From NCBI GenBank assembly GCA_012515495.1, contig JAAYYH010000032.1, positions 1-10,862 of the forward strand: 10,862 nucleotides of DNA, written 5' to 3'. Positions 1 to 7,806 of the stretch are shown in pieces. The position numbers were made by a program, and so were the translations under genes. The notes under the pieces were generated by a model, which worked only from the letters and a program-made list of their open reading frames with translations, was not told the origin of the DNA and searched no databases. This DNA is from Coriobacteriaceae bacterium (lineage in GTDB: Bacteria; Actinomycetota; Coriobacteriia; Coriobacteriales; UBA8131). Numbering within the stretch: the stretch's first letter is position 1; each line of letters begins with the position of its first letter.

Positions 1-822
1 ATTGAACAGTGGCATGAAGATAAACGAACTGATCAAGCCGATTACCTGAGTTGGGATGAATAGCATATTGTACCAGCCTTGAGCGGCGTCATCTAGGATG
101 AAAGCGATTCCGTACTTTGAGAGATTGAAGATCACATTCATCAAAAGGATGCTGATAAATAGCGGCAGGCAAGCGTTAAGGATTGCTATGATTTCACCAA
201 GTGAAAAAACCTTCTTATTTGGTACAAAGTGGCGAGCTGGAACGAGGTCCCAAATCCAAGTGCAGATTAGGTTGACGACTAGAAAATAAACTAGGGATAC
301 TTCGATTGATACACCAAGCATGATCATGACGGTGAATATCAGTGAAGAGAATGCGGTACGGAAGAATAATGCCTTACCGGACATATCCAATCTGTTCTTT
401 TGGAAGAAGAGTCTTTGATAGAGATCGCCAATTAGGTTGAGCAGGTAGAAGAGTGTCAGAAGTAAGATGAACAATGACTTCTGCGGCTCGCCACTGCTAA
501 TGACTACTGCAATTAGACAGATCACCATCATCAAAGAACTGGTGATGATGCGGGTCCAGTAATAGCCAGAGAATGAGAATTGCTCTTTGAAGTCTGTCAT
601 CTGATAATTGTCGACTCCGAATAGGCCGACAAAATAGAGCAGCTGAGCTGTGGTCAGGGCAATTCCGAAGGCACCGACGGTAGCAACGTCAAAAAAGCGG
701 CTAACCAGCATCAACAGGATGAAGGTGTTCAACCCGAGCATGGTCGAGCCCAGGGCATTCCAGACGCTGTTACGCAGCGGTGTGGTCCCTTTTGGCGTGA
801 TGGTTGTGCTCGTCTCCGTCAT
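1..822 (-). CDS. Wzx-like polysaccharide flippase (partial, C-terminus outside window)
   Basis: Reading the minus strand from ATG at 822 gives an uninterrupted 274-codon frame that runs off the window start. The protein begins MTETSTTITPKGTTPLRNSV, then becomes a series of hydrophobic segments separated by short charged loops. The early stretch (about residues 15-75: NALGSTMLGLNTFILLMLVS, later GLFGVDNYQMTDFKEQF) is the pattern of MATE/MVF-type oligosaccharide flippases. These move undecaprenyl-diphosphate-linked sugar repeats across the membrane. Family members are usually 450-500 residues, so roughly the first half is present. The start is supported by AGGA about 6 nt upstream, and the gap to the preceding DUF2142 gene is only 15 nt, so the two are probably co-transcribed. 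Assignment to a flippase is from topology, motif flavour and context; the exact substrate cannot be read. Confidence 0.75.
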   Translation of the reverse strand, partial: MTETSTTITPKGTTPLRNSVWNALGSTMLGLNTFILLMLVSRFFDVATVGAFGIALTTAQLLYFVGLFGVDNYQMTDFKEQFSFSGYYWTRIITSSLMMVICLIAVVISSGEPQKSLFILLLTLFYLLNLIGDLYQRLFFQKNRLDMSGKALFFRTAFSSLIFTVMIMLGVSIEVSLVYFLVVNLICTWIWDLVPARHFVPNKKVFSLGEIIAILNACLPLFISILLMNVIFNLSKYGIAFILDDAAQGWYNMLFIPTQVIGLISSFIFMPLFN

Positions 823-837
823 AAATAATCCTACGAA

Positions 838-2403
838 CTACGCTACCAGCGCATGTTGGAAAAGGAAGCCCACCGTATAGAGATTCAAGAGTACCATGAT
901 GAATACCAAGTAGTCTCTGCTGGTCGAACTCGGTCGCAAGAATCGTTGTCCCAATAAGGCAACCAGAGGTAGTAGGGGGATATAGTAGCGTCCCTGTACA
1001 CCTTGAACCAGATAGGCACCAACTTCAGTATGCGTGAGCAAAGCCACAATGCTTAAAAGGTAGATCACCGCGCAGATTATCAAGATTATCATTTTGTGCC
1101 GAGCCGTGACATCCAGCTTATCCTTGCTCAAGGTGTCATTTGCGGCAATCAGCAATATAACCATGATCAGCAACGAGGTCCAAATGGGAAGATCGCCTTT
1201 CATGACGTAGAGGTAGCGTGGTCCATTGAGTATCTCGGATAGATTATCGAGAGCTGTGGCGAGGATGATGCGCGTTGCCGCTCCAGGTTGCTGAAGGATG
1301 AATCCATAGGTATAGGTATCGAGTTGGCGGGCATCATTGAACGCTGAGGTATCTCCCATGTTCGACACTTCGTTGAACAGGTTATTCGAGCCTAAAAGTA
1401 CCATCAACAGTCCAGCAAGGATGGGCAAAGCCCACGCCATAGTCCTGTCGCCTCTGGACGTGAACTTCTGTTTTGGGACCAATAACAACAGAAACACCAA
1501 GGGAAAGTAAATGAACTTCAAAGGAGCGAACAGGGCAAAGAGTGTTGTTAGGATAAGAATGTCTTTTCGGGTAACAGCAGATTTCTCCAACGCCAGATGC
1601 AGCAGAAAAGCGCTGAAGGCGAAGATCAGGATATTGATGGGATTATCATACGAACAGCTGGTTGCCGTTCCCAAGACAAAGGGCATCAACCCCATCAGAC
1701 AGAACAGTGTCTTGAAGGGAGCCTTCTTGATGATGAGGTACATCGAAGCTAAGAAGAATACGAAATTGAACAGTCGCGCCAGATAGAAGGTTGGGATCTG
1801 ACCAAGGTTCAACACGTGTGCCAGCCCAATGCCAAGGATCTGCGGCAGATACTGGTAGGGACTCGTTTGACGGGCGATAACCTCTGTCTGCCGCGCTTCG
1901 GGATCGAGCGCGAGATCAAAGAAGTGTGCGGCAGTATATTCGTAATCCTGCATGGTCACAGTGTGCGCGGTAGTGCCGCTTGAGGTGTCGTCGACTCGGC
2001 GCTCCCAGATCAGGTATTTGCTATCAGCCTGGGATTCAGCTCCGCTGAAGATAGTGTCAGCATGGTACAAGGCGTTATAGAAGTGTGTCTGCTCGTCATA
2101 CCAGGAATTTGGCGTGTTGGCTAGCGCCTGCGGTACACCCATCAGGATTGCGGCAACGAGGAAGATGTTGTGTAGTTTAGCCTTGCGAACGAATATCAGA
2201 TGCCAGATCAGTGGCAGAAGGACTATCAGGGGCAGGGCTGCCGCTATGAAGTAGGCATAGATCAGCTGAGGTTCGTTTGCTTGCAGCAGGGCCTGTGGTT
2301 TGACGATAGAGAAGAAGATGAAGCTCACGGTCAGCAAACCGAAAACAGTCAATACTGCGGGTATCAGGGTGTTCTTCTTCTGTCTGAACCAGCTTATGCT
2401 CAT
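838..2403 (-). CDS. DUF2142 family multi-pass membrane protein
   Basis: This 521-residue protein has about a dozen hydrophobic segments and the landmarks of DUF2142 (PF09913). After the first membrane segments there is an extracytoplasmic acidic motif (WYDEQTHFYNALYHAD, residues 101-116), like the acidic first loop of GT-C glycosyltransferases. Then come YQYLPQ (183-188), ARLFN (209-213), SYDN (251-254) and the C-terminal QGRYYIPLLPL (470-480). DUF2142 proteins sit in surface-polysaccharide clusters and are suspected to be polyprenyl-phosphate-dependent glycosyltransferases, but their reaction is not established. The gene begins 9 nt after the WecA-like gene stops, and its AGGAT ribosome binding site overlaps that stop, which suggests translational coupling. 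D103 and E104 are the obvious catalytic candidates by analogy with GT-C enzymes; that is inference. Confidence 0.85.
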   Translation of the reverse strand: MSISWFRQKKNTLIPAVLTVFGLLTVSFIFFSIVKPQALLQANEPQLIYAYFIAAALPLIVLLPLIWHLIFVRKAKLHNIFLVAAILMGVPQALANTPNSWYDEQTHFYNALYHADTIFSGAESQADSKYLIWERRVDDTSSGTTAHTVTMQDYEYTAAHFFDLALDPEARQTEVIARQTSPYQYLPQILGIGLAHVLNLGQIPTFYLARLFNFVFFLASMYLIIKKAPFKTLFCLMGLMPFVLGTATSCSYDNPINILIFAFSAFLLHLALEKSAVTRKDILILTTLFALFAPLKFIYFPLVFLLLLVPKQKFTSRGDRTMAWALPILAGLLMVLLGSNNLFNEVSNMGDTSAFNDARQLDTYTYGFILQQPGAATRIILATALDNLSEILNGPRYLYVMKGDLPIWTSLLIMVILLIAANDTLSKDKLDVTARHKMIILIICAVIYLLSIVALLTHTEVGAYLVQGVQGRYYIPLLPLVALLGQRFLRPSSTSRDYLVFIMVLLNLYTVGFLFQHALVA

Positions 2404-2412
2404 CGCTTGATC

Positions 2413-3645
2413 CTAAAGCTGGCTGGAGTCGATATCTGCGTCGGGTGGCAGGTCCGGCAGTATGCGAGCAGGAGTAGGGTCGGGTATGTTTGACGGCTTG
2501 CCATCATCGATTCGCTTATTATAGTGATGGCTCAGCACCGGACCAAACAACCTCAGGCGCATGACAAGGAAGATGACTACAACCGCCAAGATGAGGACTA
2601 TCACAATGCGTACCGGTCCAGAATATTGCAGTACGATAAAGGCGCAGATTGCCAATAAGGCACTAAGTGAGTACATGACCAATACGGTGGTTCGTTGATC
2701 CAAGCCGATGTCGAGGAATCGATGGTGCATATGCTGGGTATCAGCCTCAAGAGCCCCTTTGTGATTGCGTCTACGTCTGATGATGGCAGCAAAAGTATCT
2801 ATTACCGGTAATCCAGCGATAACCACAGGTACCAGCAAGGTGATGAGTGCTGGTGTGCGCACTACGCCAAACAGCGACACGATACCAAGCGAGAATCCCA
2901 GCAGCAATGCCCCAGAGTCGCCCATGAAGACACGAGCCGGGTAGAAGTTGAAGAATAGGAAGGCCAGGCAGGCGCCTACCAGCGCAACCGCTACTACCGC
3001 TGCGTCAGGTCCTCCTCGCGTAACCGCGACAAAGAACAGTGCTGTGGCTGAAATGGCGACGATTCCCGCAGCTAAGCCATCGAGTCCATCGATAAGGTTG
3101 ATGATGTTGGCAAATGCCACCAGATAGAAGATAGTAATGGGGTAAGCCATCCACCCAAGCTGGATCAGTTCTCCGCTGAAGGGATTGGCGAAATGGTCGA
3201 AGAGCACACCAGCGACCACCGCGATAGCGGCAGCGATTGTCTGACCTATCAATTTATAGTGCGCCCGCAAACCCTTGAGATCGTCGATGACTCCAACAGC
3301 GAACATCGCTAAAACAGCAAGCAGGACGCCTGGATAACAGACACTTGGATTCAGGCTGTCTGCAATCAGAGCTTCTCTGAGGCTTATGTCGAGGATGATA
3401 AGCACGAGGATGGCTAAAAGCAGACCTGCCAGCAGAGCGATGCCACCGAGGCGTGGAACCGGTCGTTTATTGACACGTCGGCCATCGGGGTAATCGATAG
3501 CGTTGAAGCGTTTAGCCAATCTGAGGGCAAGCGGGACAGCAGCAGCTGTGCCAGCTGCTGCGACAACAAGAACCAGCAGGTACCAATACCAGGCCAAAAT
3601 CCCCCCATGTGATGGGTGATGCGTATCAACCGCCGGTGCCAGCAT
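2413..3645 (-). CDS. WecA/TagO/MraY-type polyprenyl-phosphate sugar-1-phosphate transferase
   Basis: This 410-residue integral membrane enzyme probably transfers a HexNAc-1-phosphate from UDP-sugar to undecaprenyl phosphate, the committing step of a surface glycan. Family signatures appear in order: DYPDGRRVNKRPVPRLGG (51-68), the Asp pair of GVIDDLKG (118-125, D121/D122), NIINLIDGLDGLAAG (180-194), YPARVFMGDSGALLLGF (235-251) and the HMHHR motif (305-309) typical of the WecA/TagO branch rather than MraY itself. About ten membrane segments are visible. The C-terminal 40 residues after HHYNKR are hydrophilic and rich in Pro and Asp, an extra tail. Start choice is uncertain: ATG at 3645 is used because it puts the first membrane helix at the usual distance, but its ribosome site is weak. 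An upstream GTG at 3717 and a TTG near 3600 are alternatives. It heads the operon with DUF2142 and the flippase. Confidence 0.88.
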   Translation of the reverse strand: MLAPAVDTHHPSHGGILAWYWYLLVLVVAAAGTAAAVPLALRLAKRFNAIDYPDGRRVNKRPVPRLGGIALLAGLLLAILVLIILDISLREALIADSLNPSVCYPGVLLAVLAMFAVGVIDDLKGLRAHYKLIGQTIAAAIAVVAGVLFDHFANPFSGELIQLGWMAYPITIFYLVAFANIINLIDGLDGLAAGIVAISATALFFVAVTRGGPDAAVVAVALVGACLAFLFFNFYPARVFMGDSGALLLGFSLGIVSLFGVVRTPALITLLVPVVIAGLPVIDTFAAIIRRRRNHKGALEADTQHMHHRFLDIGLDQRTTVLVMYSLSALLAICAFIVLQYSGPVRIVIVLILAVVVIFLVMRLRLFGPVLSHHYNKRIDDGKPSNIPDPTPARILPDLPPDADIDSSQL

Positions 3646-3791
3646 CAGTCGACGCACTCTGCAAATGCAGTAATGGTGCAACGGAGATGTACGAATACAA
3701 TTATCAGATGGTATCACATCACTGTTTGTCTATATACTTGACTAAAGCATTCTGCGTGCTGTGTGTTGTCAGCTGGACTGACGGGAATGGT
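3646..3791. promoter_or_regulatory. Divergent intergenic region between glycan operon and glycosyltransferase
   Basis: This 146-base gap must hold the start signals for the minus-strand glycan operon and the plus-strand glycosyltransferase. On the plus strand a TTGACT hexamer lies at 3738-3743, but no good -10 follows at the right distance. On the minus strand there are AT-rich stretches (TATATAGACA, TGATAAT) at imperfect spacing. A small hairpin, GTCAG-CTGGA-CTGAC (3768-3782), sits directly in front of the glycosyltransferase start. No single promoter can be called with confidence. Confidence 0.35.
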
Positions 3792-4556
3792 ATGCCAAGC
3801 AAGATCAGCGCCTCGGTGGTTAGTTACAACAATAGAGAGCAGCTCATGCGACTCCTGCAGTCATTTGAGCGATACTGCGATGTCGCGACTGTCGATCTGT
3901 ACTTGATTGATAACGCCTCTGTCGATGGTACCATCGCTGCTGTGCGTCAAAGTTTTCCTTGGGTCAAGCTAATAGTCAACGAGCGGAATCTGGGTTTTGG
4001 CGAGGCTCACAACCAGGTGTTGGATCAACTTGATTCAGAGTATCACCTGGTCATCAATCCCGATATCGTCTTCATCGAAGACACGGTAACCTCCTTGGCG
4101 GATTTCATGGATTCGCATCCTCAAGTGGTTATGGCTACTCCACGGATACTCAATCTTGATGGCAGCGAACAGAGGTTGCCCAAGTCACGACCGCGCCTTA
4201 AATACGTTATCGCGCGACGCTATGAGCAACGCTTTGGTTGGGCAAAACAGCTCTGTAGAGAATACACCCGAGCTGATGAGAGCCTGGATCAACCCACACA
4301 CATCGAGAACTGTACAGGCAGCTTCTTCATCATCCGCACCAAGATCTTCAAGCAGCTTGGTGGTTTTGATTCCAGCTTCTTTCTCTATTTTGAGGACAAC
4401 GACCTTACCGTGCGAGCCATGCAGTTGGGTAGCGTCATGTTCGTGCCAATAACACAGGTCCTTCATGGCTATGAACGTGCTGCGATGCGAGACTTATCGG
4501 CGTTTATCACACAAGCGCGATCGATGCTACGTTTCTTTAGCAAGCATGGTTGGTAG
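3792..4556 (+). CDS. Family 2 glycosyltransferase, WbbL/rhamnosyltransferase-like
   Basis: This 254-residue soluble GT-A fold glycosyltransferase most likely adds a sugar (rhamnose in characterised WbbL relatives) from a nucleotide-sugar donor to a lipid-linked glycan at the inner membrane face. Visible GT2 landmarks are SVVSYNN (8-14), LIDNASVDGT (38-47), the donor-site NERNLGFGEAHN (63-74), the metal-binding DxD replaced by NPDI (89-92) as usual in this branch, NCTGSFFIIRTKIFKQLGGF (173-192), and the acceptor/catalytic FLYFEDNDLTVRA (197-209). The ATG at 3792 is chosen because homology begins at once. An open frame continues upstream to 3609, but that part overlaps the opposite gene's start and resembles nothing. 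The gene is divergent from the lipid-carrier transferase operon and probably belongs to the same pathway. It is short for the family but no motif is missing. Confidence 0.85.
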   Translation: MPSKISASVVSYNNREQLMRLLQSFERYCDVATVDLYLIDNASVDGTIAAVRQSFPWVKLIVNERNLGFGEAHNQVLDQLDSEYHLVINPDIVFIEDTVTSLADFMDSHPQVVMATPRILNLDGSEQRLPKSRPRLKYVIARRYEQRFGWAKQLCREYTRADESLDQPTHIENCTGSFFIIRTKIFKQLGGFDSSFFLYFEDNDLTVRAMQLGSVMFVPITQVLHGYERAAMRDLSAFITQARSMLRFFSKHGW

Positions 4557-4571
4557 AAAGTCATAATAAGT

Positions 4572-4578
4572 TGTAACC
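4572..4578 (+). promoter_or_regulatory. Possible ECF-type -35 element (TGTAACC)
   Basis: TGTAACC matches the AAC-containing -35 recognised by many ECF sigma factors, and lies about 87 nt before the sigma gene. ECF operons are often autoregulated. However, no CGTC/CGTA-like -10 is found 16-17 nt downstream, so this is only a weak candidate. A short inverted repeat (GTAAC 4573-4577 and GTTAC 4604-4608) encloses the area. Confidence 0.25.
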
Positions 4579-4664
4579 TTTTATTGCGCTTCATGGAGTT
4601 GTAGTTACGAGAAAAAAGTCACCTGTTGGAGCACTCCCGGGAATCGTGCGAGAATGGATCGACT

Positions 4665-5180
4665 ATGGAACCGGCAAAGGACACCGAGGTCGCGCTCGAA
4701 CTGTACACGCCCATGGTCTATGGTATCGCGTTGACTCACACACGAAATCGTGATGATGCCGACGATGTCTTCCAGGAGGTGTTTTTAGCCTACCATCGCA
4801 AGCGACCCCATTTCAATGAGGAGGAGCACCGCAAGGCTTGGTTGATAGTGACTGCTGTCAACTGCGCGCGGCAGAACACGGGGAGTAGCTGGTGCCGGAA
4901 AGTGGTTCCGCTACAGGACGTTGTTCCACTGCAGGATTCTGAGGAAGCAGACACCTCGGTATTCTCTTTTGCCACAGAGGAGCAGGATCAACTCTTTGCC
5001 GCCTTCAGCGAGCTTTCCGAAAAATATCAGACTGTATTGCACTTGTTCTATTTTGAGGACATGGCTATTAGGGATATCGCCACCGTTTTGGACATTGAGG
5101 CAGGTACGGTGAAGGTACAGCTGTCCCGCGGAAGAGCATTACTTCGCGAGAGATTGAAGGGAGAGTATTTCGATGAATAA
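4665..5180 (+). CDS. ECF (group 4) RNA polymerase sigma factor
   Basis: This 171-residue protein has only the two ECF domains. Sigma-2 (about 8-72) includes the core-binding DADDVFQEVFLAYHR (31-45). Sigma-4 (about 105-165) carries SEKYQTVLHLFYFEDMAIRD, and its helix-turn-helix lies at about 134-160 (AIRDIATVLDIEAGTVKVQL). It would direct RNA polymerase to a small regulon in response to an envelope signal. The linker contains a tandem duplication, VVPLQD twice (80-91). The ATG at 4665 is chosen; a TTG 13 codons upstream keeps the frame open but adds no recognisable residues. Its last 8 bases overlap the start of the membrane beta-propeller gene, so the two proteins are probably made together, as with sigma/anti-sigma pairs. 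Family assignment is firm; its inducing signal is unknown. Confidence 0.9.
   Translation: MEPAKDTEVALELYTPMVYGIALTHTRNRDDADDVFQEVFLAYHRKRPHFNEEEHRKAWLIVTAVNCARQNTGSSWCRKVVPLQDVVPLQDSEEADTSVFSFATEEQDQLFAAFSELSEKYQTVLHLFYFEDMAIRDIATVLDIEAGTVKVQLSRGRALLRERLKGEYFDE
4902..4937 (+). repeat. 18-bp tandem duplication in the sigma factor linker
   Basis: Two adjacent six-codon units (4902-4919 and 4920-4937) both encode VVPLQD. They differ only at third positions (gtg/gtt, ccg/cca, cta/ctg, gac/gat), so the duplication is not recent. It lies in the flexible sigma-2 to sigma-4 linker. Confidence 0.8.
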
Positions 5181-7539
5181 GAACATCTTCAATGAGATGC
5201 GTGACCAAATGAAACCCAACGAGCAAACCATGGAGGAGCTACGGGAGAAGCTGACGGAGTCCACAGCGGAGGCTGCTCCCGCCGATACAACGATCCCGCT
5301 TGTCGAGAAGCTTGCGGAGCCTTCGGCACCTGAACCGCCTCATAAGAAGACCACGTGGCTGCGTAGTTATGGAGCCGCAGCAGCGGCAATCCTCTTGGTT
5401 ATGATTGGTGTGGGTGCTTTCGCATTCAATGGGATACTAAACAAACCCAGTCAGCCAGATATACCGTCATCGTCATCCCCATCGTCTGAACAACCAGCGT
5501 CTAGCGGTCTCATCGACGAGGTTGTTACTTCCAGCTACGATGAGCTATTTCAGACCATCCAGACGTTCTTCACCGAGCAGGAACAGCGCTATGGTCTTGG
5601 AACCGCGGTCGCGCAAGGTGTCACAACGCTAGAGGACAACGCTACTGGCGGAGCAAAGGAGGGCAGCAGCATCGATGGCTCAGCTACTGCGCCTACAGGT
5701 TCAAGTGACATAGCGTCCACGGCTGAGAGTAGTGCTGGTCTTGGCGGCGATTATTCGCAAACCAACGTTCAGGTTGAGGGCATTGATGAAGGCGACATCG
5801 TCAAGACTGATGGCGAGTATATCTATGCGTTCATGAGCCAGAATTACGACAATAACGAGATAGTGATCTTCTCAGCCCAAGGTGCCGACAGCCAGGAGGT
5901 TGGACGTATCTCCCTGAACGATCTGGCTGTAGATGAGTATATTCGTCCTATCGAGATGTACATCGATGGTGATACCTTGGCGCTGATCCATGAATCCAAC
6001 TGGCCGATGCCTGTTGAGCCGTTGACCGGCGAACCGATGACAGTTGAACCCATGATCAATGATGGCGGGGGCACATCGGGTTCTGAGCCAGCCGCAGGCT
6101 CGGCAGGAGGAACATCGGCAGGGACAGCCGAGGAGGTGGGTACTGCTCCGGATACTACTACAAGCTCTGAGCCAGCTATCGACAGCATGTCTATTGGTCT
6201 ACCGTACTACTCCAGTCAGACGGCGATCTCGCTTATCGACATCGCTGATCCCACCCAACCGATTCTGCGGCAGACTTTCAACCAGAGCGGCTACTACACG
6301 TCATCGCGCATGAGTGACGGTATCGTTTACCTGCTAACGAATTACGGCATCTATGACTATCGCATCATGGACTCCGAGCAACCATTGACCTTCGTGCCCT
6401 GGTATGGTTCGGTTGCCGGCACTGAGGCCATCGAAGAGGCTAAGATCCTGCCGCTGCCGGTCGAGGACATCAGCATACTACCAGAGTTCAGCTATCCAAA
6501 TTACAGCGTCATCTGCTCTATCGACCTGGCTTCTAACAAGCGTGTCGACCAGCAGACGGTTCTTGGCGGTACTGAGACAACCTACATGACCGATGAGGAT
6601 CTCTATCTGGGCTCATCGGTTTACGAGGTCGAGACAAGTGAGCCCTATCAGGAGAGCGTCTACACCATAACGGAGTACACCAATCGAACTTCCACACAAT
6701 TGATCCGCATAGCCCTTGATACCGGTGCGATGACGCCAGAGTCACAGGGTAAGATCCCCGGCATTCTGCTCAATCAATTCTCGCTTGACGAATACCAGGA
6801 CCATCTGCGTGCGGCTGTGACCGTGAACGAGTATTCCTACAAGGTGCTGGTGGATGCGAAGATGGGCGTTGAGAGTACACAGTCCATGGAAGGACCACCT
6901 CAGACCAACGCGCTGTTCGTGCTAGACAAGGACTTGGTTGCAGTGGGTAGTCTGGAGGGCTTGGCTGAGGAGCAACGCATCTACAGCGCCCGATTTATGG
7001 GAGACGTGGGTTACGTCGTGACCTTCCGTCAGATCGATCCATTATATGCTATTGACCTTTCGGATCCGAGCAATCCCACGCTGATGAGTGCCCTGAAGAT
7101 CCCCGGCTTCTCTACATATCTGCATCCCTATAGCGAAGGACGGCTTCTGGGTCTGGGTCAAGACGATGTGACCGGAAATATCAAGCTAAGCATGTTTGAT
7201 ACCTCTGATCCCTACAACGTCACTGAGCGCTTCACGCTACAAGTGCCTGGAGGTTGGTCGGAAGCCCTGTACAATCACAAGGCAGCGATCGTTAACTTCG
7301 AGCACAACTTGATTGGTTTTGGTGTCGACCAAGCCTATCTGGTCTATGGCTACGATGATGAGAGTGGTTTCAGTCTCAGATTGCAGGTCGACTATACGCT
7401 TGAAGACAACGAGATCTATAAATGGATGTATCAGGGACGTGGCCTGTATGTGGGCAGCGAATTCTATGTGGTGCGACCACCCGATGTGGATATCTACACA
7501 CTGGACAGCTTGGAAGCGATCAAGGCACTAGATCTGTGA
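5173..7539 (+). CDS. Membrane-anchored extracytoplasmic beta-propeller protein (PF09826 type), putative anti-sigma sensor
   Basis: This is a 788-residue protein. Residues 1-64 are hydrophilic and charged, starting with a likely amphipathic helix (MKPNEQTMEELREKLTES). Residues 66-87 form one transmembrane segment (YGAAAAAILLVMIGVGAFAF). A Ser/Pro-rich stalk follows (92-112), then a long extracytoplasmic region. The segment YSQTNVQVEGIDEGDIVKTD (194-213) followed by GEYIYAF is the hallmark of the Beta_propel family PF09826. Repeated blade-like units such as AISLIDIADPTQPIL (351-365) recur to the C-terminus. A low-complexity insertion (about 280-337, Gly/Ser/Thr/Glu/Pro) probably forms a loop between blades. 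GGGAGAG 8 nt before the ATG is a strong ribosome site, and the start lies inside the sigma gene. The architecture and coupling suggest that the cytoplasmic end binds the sigma factor. That function is inferred, as no known anti-sigma domain is recognised. Confidence 0.85.
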   Translation: MNKNIFNEMRDQMKPNEQTMEELREKLTESTAEAAPADTTIPLVEKLAEPSAPEPPHKKTTWLRSYGAAAAAILLVMIGVGAFAFNGILNKPSQPDIPSSSSPSSEQPASSGLIDEVVTSSYDELFQTIQTFFTEQEQRYGLGTAVAQGVTTLEDNATGGAKEGSSIDGSATAPTGSSDIASTAESSAGLGGDYSQTNVQVEGIDEGDIVKTDGEYIYAFMSQNYDNNEIVIFSAQGADSQEVGRISLNDLAVDEYIRPIEMYIDGDTLALIHESNWPMPVEPLTGEPMTVEPMINDGGGTSGSEPAAGSAGGTSAGTAEEVGTAPDTTTSSEPAIDSMSIGLPYYSSQTAISLIDIADPTQPILRQTFNQSGYYTSSRMSDGIVYLLTNYGIYDYRIMDSEQPLTFVPWYGSVAGTEAIEEAKILPLPVEDISILPEFSYPNYSVICSIDLASNKRVDQQTVLGGTETTYMTDEDLYLGSSVYEVETSEPYQESVYTITEYTNRTSTQLIRIALDTGAMTPESQGKIPGILLNQFSLDEYQDHLRAAVTVNEYSYKVLVDAKMGVESTQSMEGPPQTNALFVLDKDLVAVGSLEGLAEEQRIYSARFMGDVGYVVTFRQIDPLYAIDLSDPSNPTLMSALKIPGFSTYLHPYSEGRLLGLGQDDVTGNIKLSMFDTSDPYNVTERFTLQVPGGWSEALYNHKAAIVNFEHNLIGFGVDQAYLVYGYDDESGFSLRLQVDYTLEDNEIYKWMYQGRGLYVGSEFYVVRPPDVDIYTLDSLEAIKALDL

Positions 7540-7553
7540 GGTACTTGAGCCGC

Positions 7554-7587
7554 CCAGGCAGCAGTGCTCGTCATAACTGCTGCCTGG
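7554..7587 (+). terminator. Perfect 12-bp hairpin after the sigma/beta-propeller operon
   Basis: CCAGGCAGCAGT (7554-7565) and ACTGCTGCCTGG (7576-7587) are exact inverted repeats around a 10-base loop, 15 bases after the beta-propeller stop codon. There is no T-run behind the stem, so it is not a textbook intrinsic terminator. It may end transcription in the U-less fashion proposed for some actinobacteria, or stabilise the mRNA 3' end. Confidence 0.55.
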
Positions 7588-7669
7588 TCAGATAACTAGC
7601 GAATCAACTAGCCTGTGGATTGACGCGGGTTGACGTATCTAATCGCAGCGTTACGGTACGCTGACAAGT

Positions 7670-7699
7670 TTGCGCGCGGTTCTGAGCGGGTGTTATACT
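7670..7699 (+). promoter_or_regulatory. Candidate sigma-70-type promoter for tmRNA
   Basis: TTGCGC (7670-7675) and TATACT (7694-7699) are separated by 18 bases and resemble -35 and -10 boxes. Transcription would start near 7706, giving a leader of about 100 bases to be removed by RNase P before the mature tmRNA 5' end. No better -10 was seen closer to the gene. Confidence 0.45.
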
Positions 7700-7806
7700 G
7701 CGCTTCCCACTATGGTGGGGCACCTTGAGAAGTCAACAGACAGTTGGACTTTCCCAATGACGGTAGAGATGAGTGCTGATTAAGCGGCATCTTGCCACAA
7801 GTACAT

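Noticed and set aside
3646..3717. GTG-started N-terminal extension of the sugar-1-phosphate transferase
   Set aside because: The added residues are Cys/Arg/His-rich, unlike the family's N-terminus, and would consume much of the divergent promoter region.
3609..3791. N-terminal extension of the glycosyltransferase
   Set aside because: It would overlap the divergent gene's start and adds 61 residues with no GT2 similarity; the family fold begins right after ATG 3792.
4185..4466. Open minus-strand frame inside the glycosyltransferase gene
   Set aside because: It is a shadow of the real coding strand, with no ribosome site and no recognisable motif.
5844..6188. Minus-strand 114-codon frame within the beta-propeller gene
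   Set aside because: The frame is open because of the repetitive low-complexity coding sequence on the other strand; its Pro/Val/Ser-rich product mirrors that repeat.
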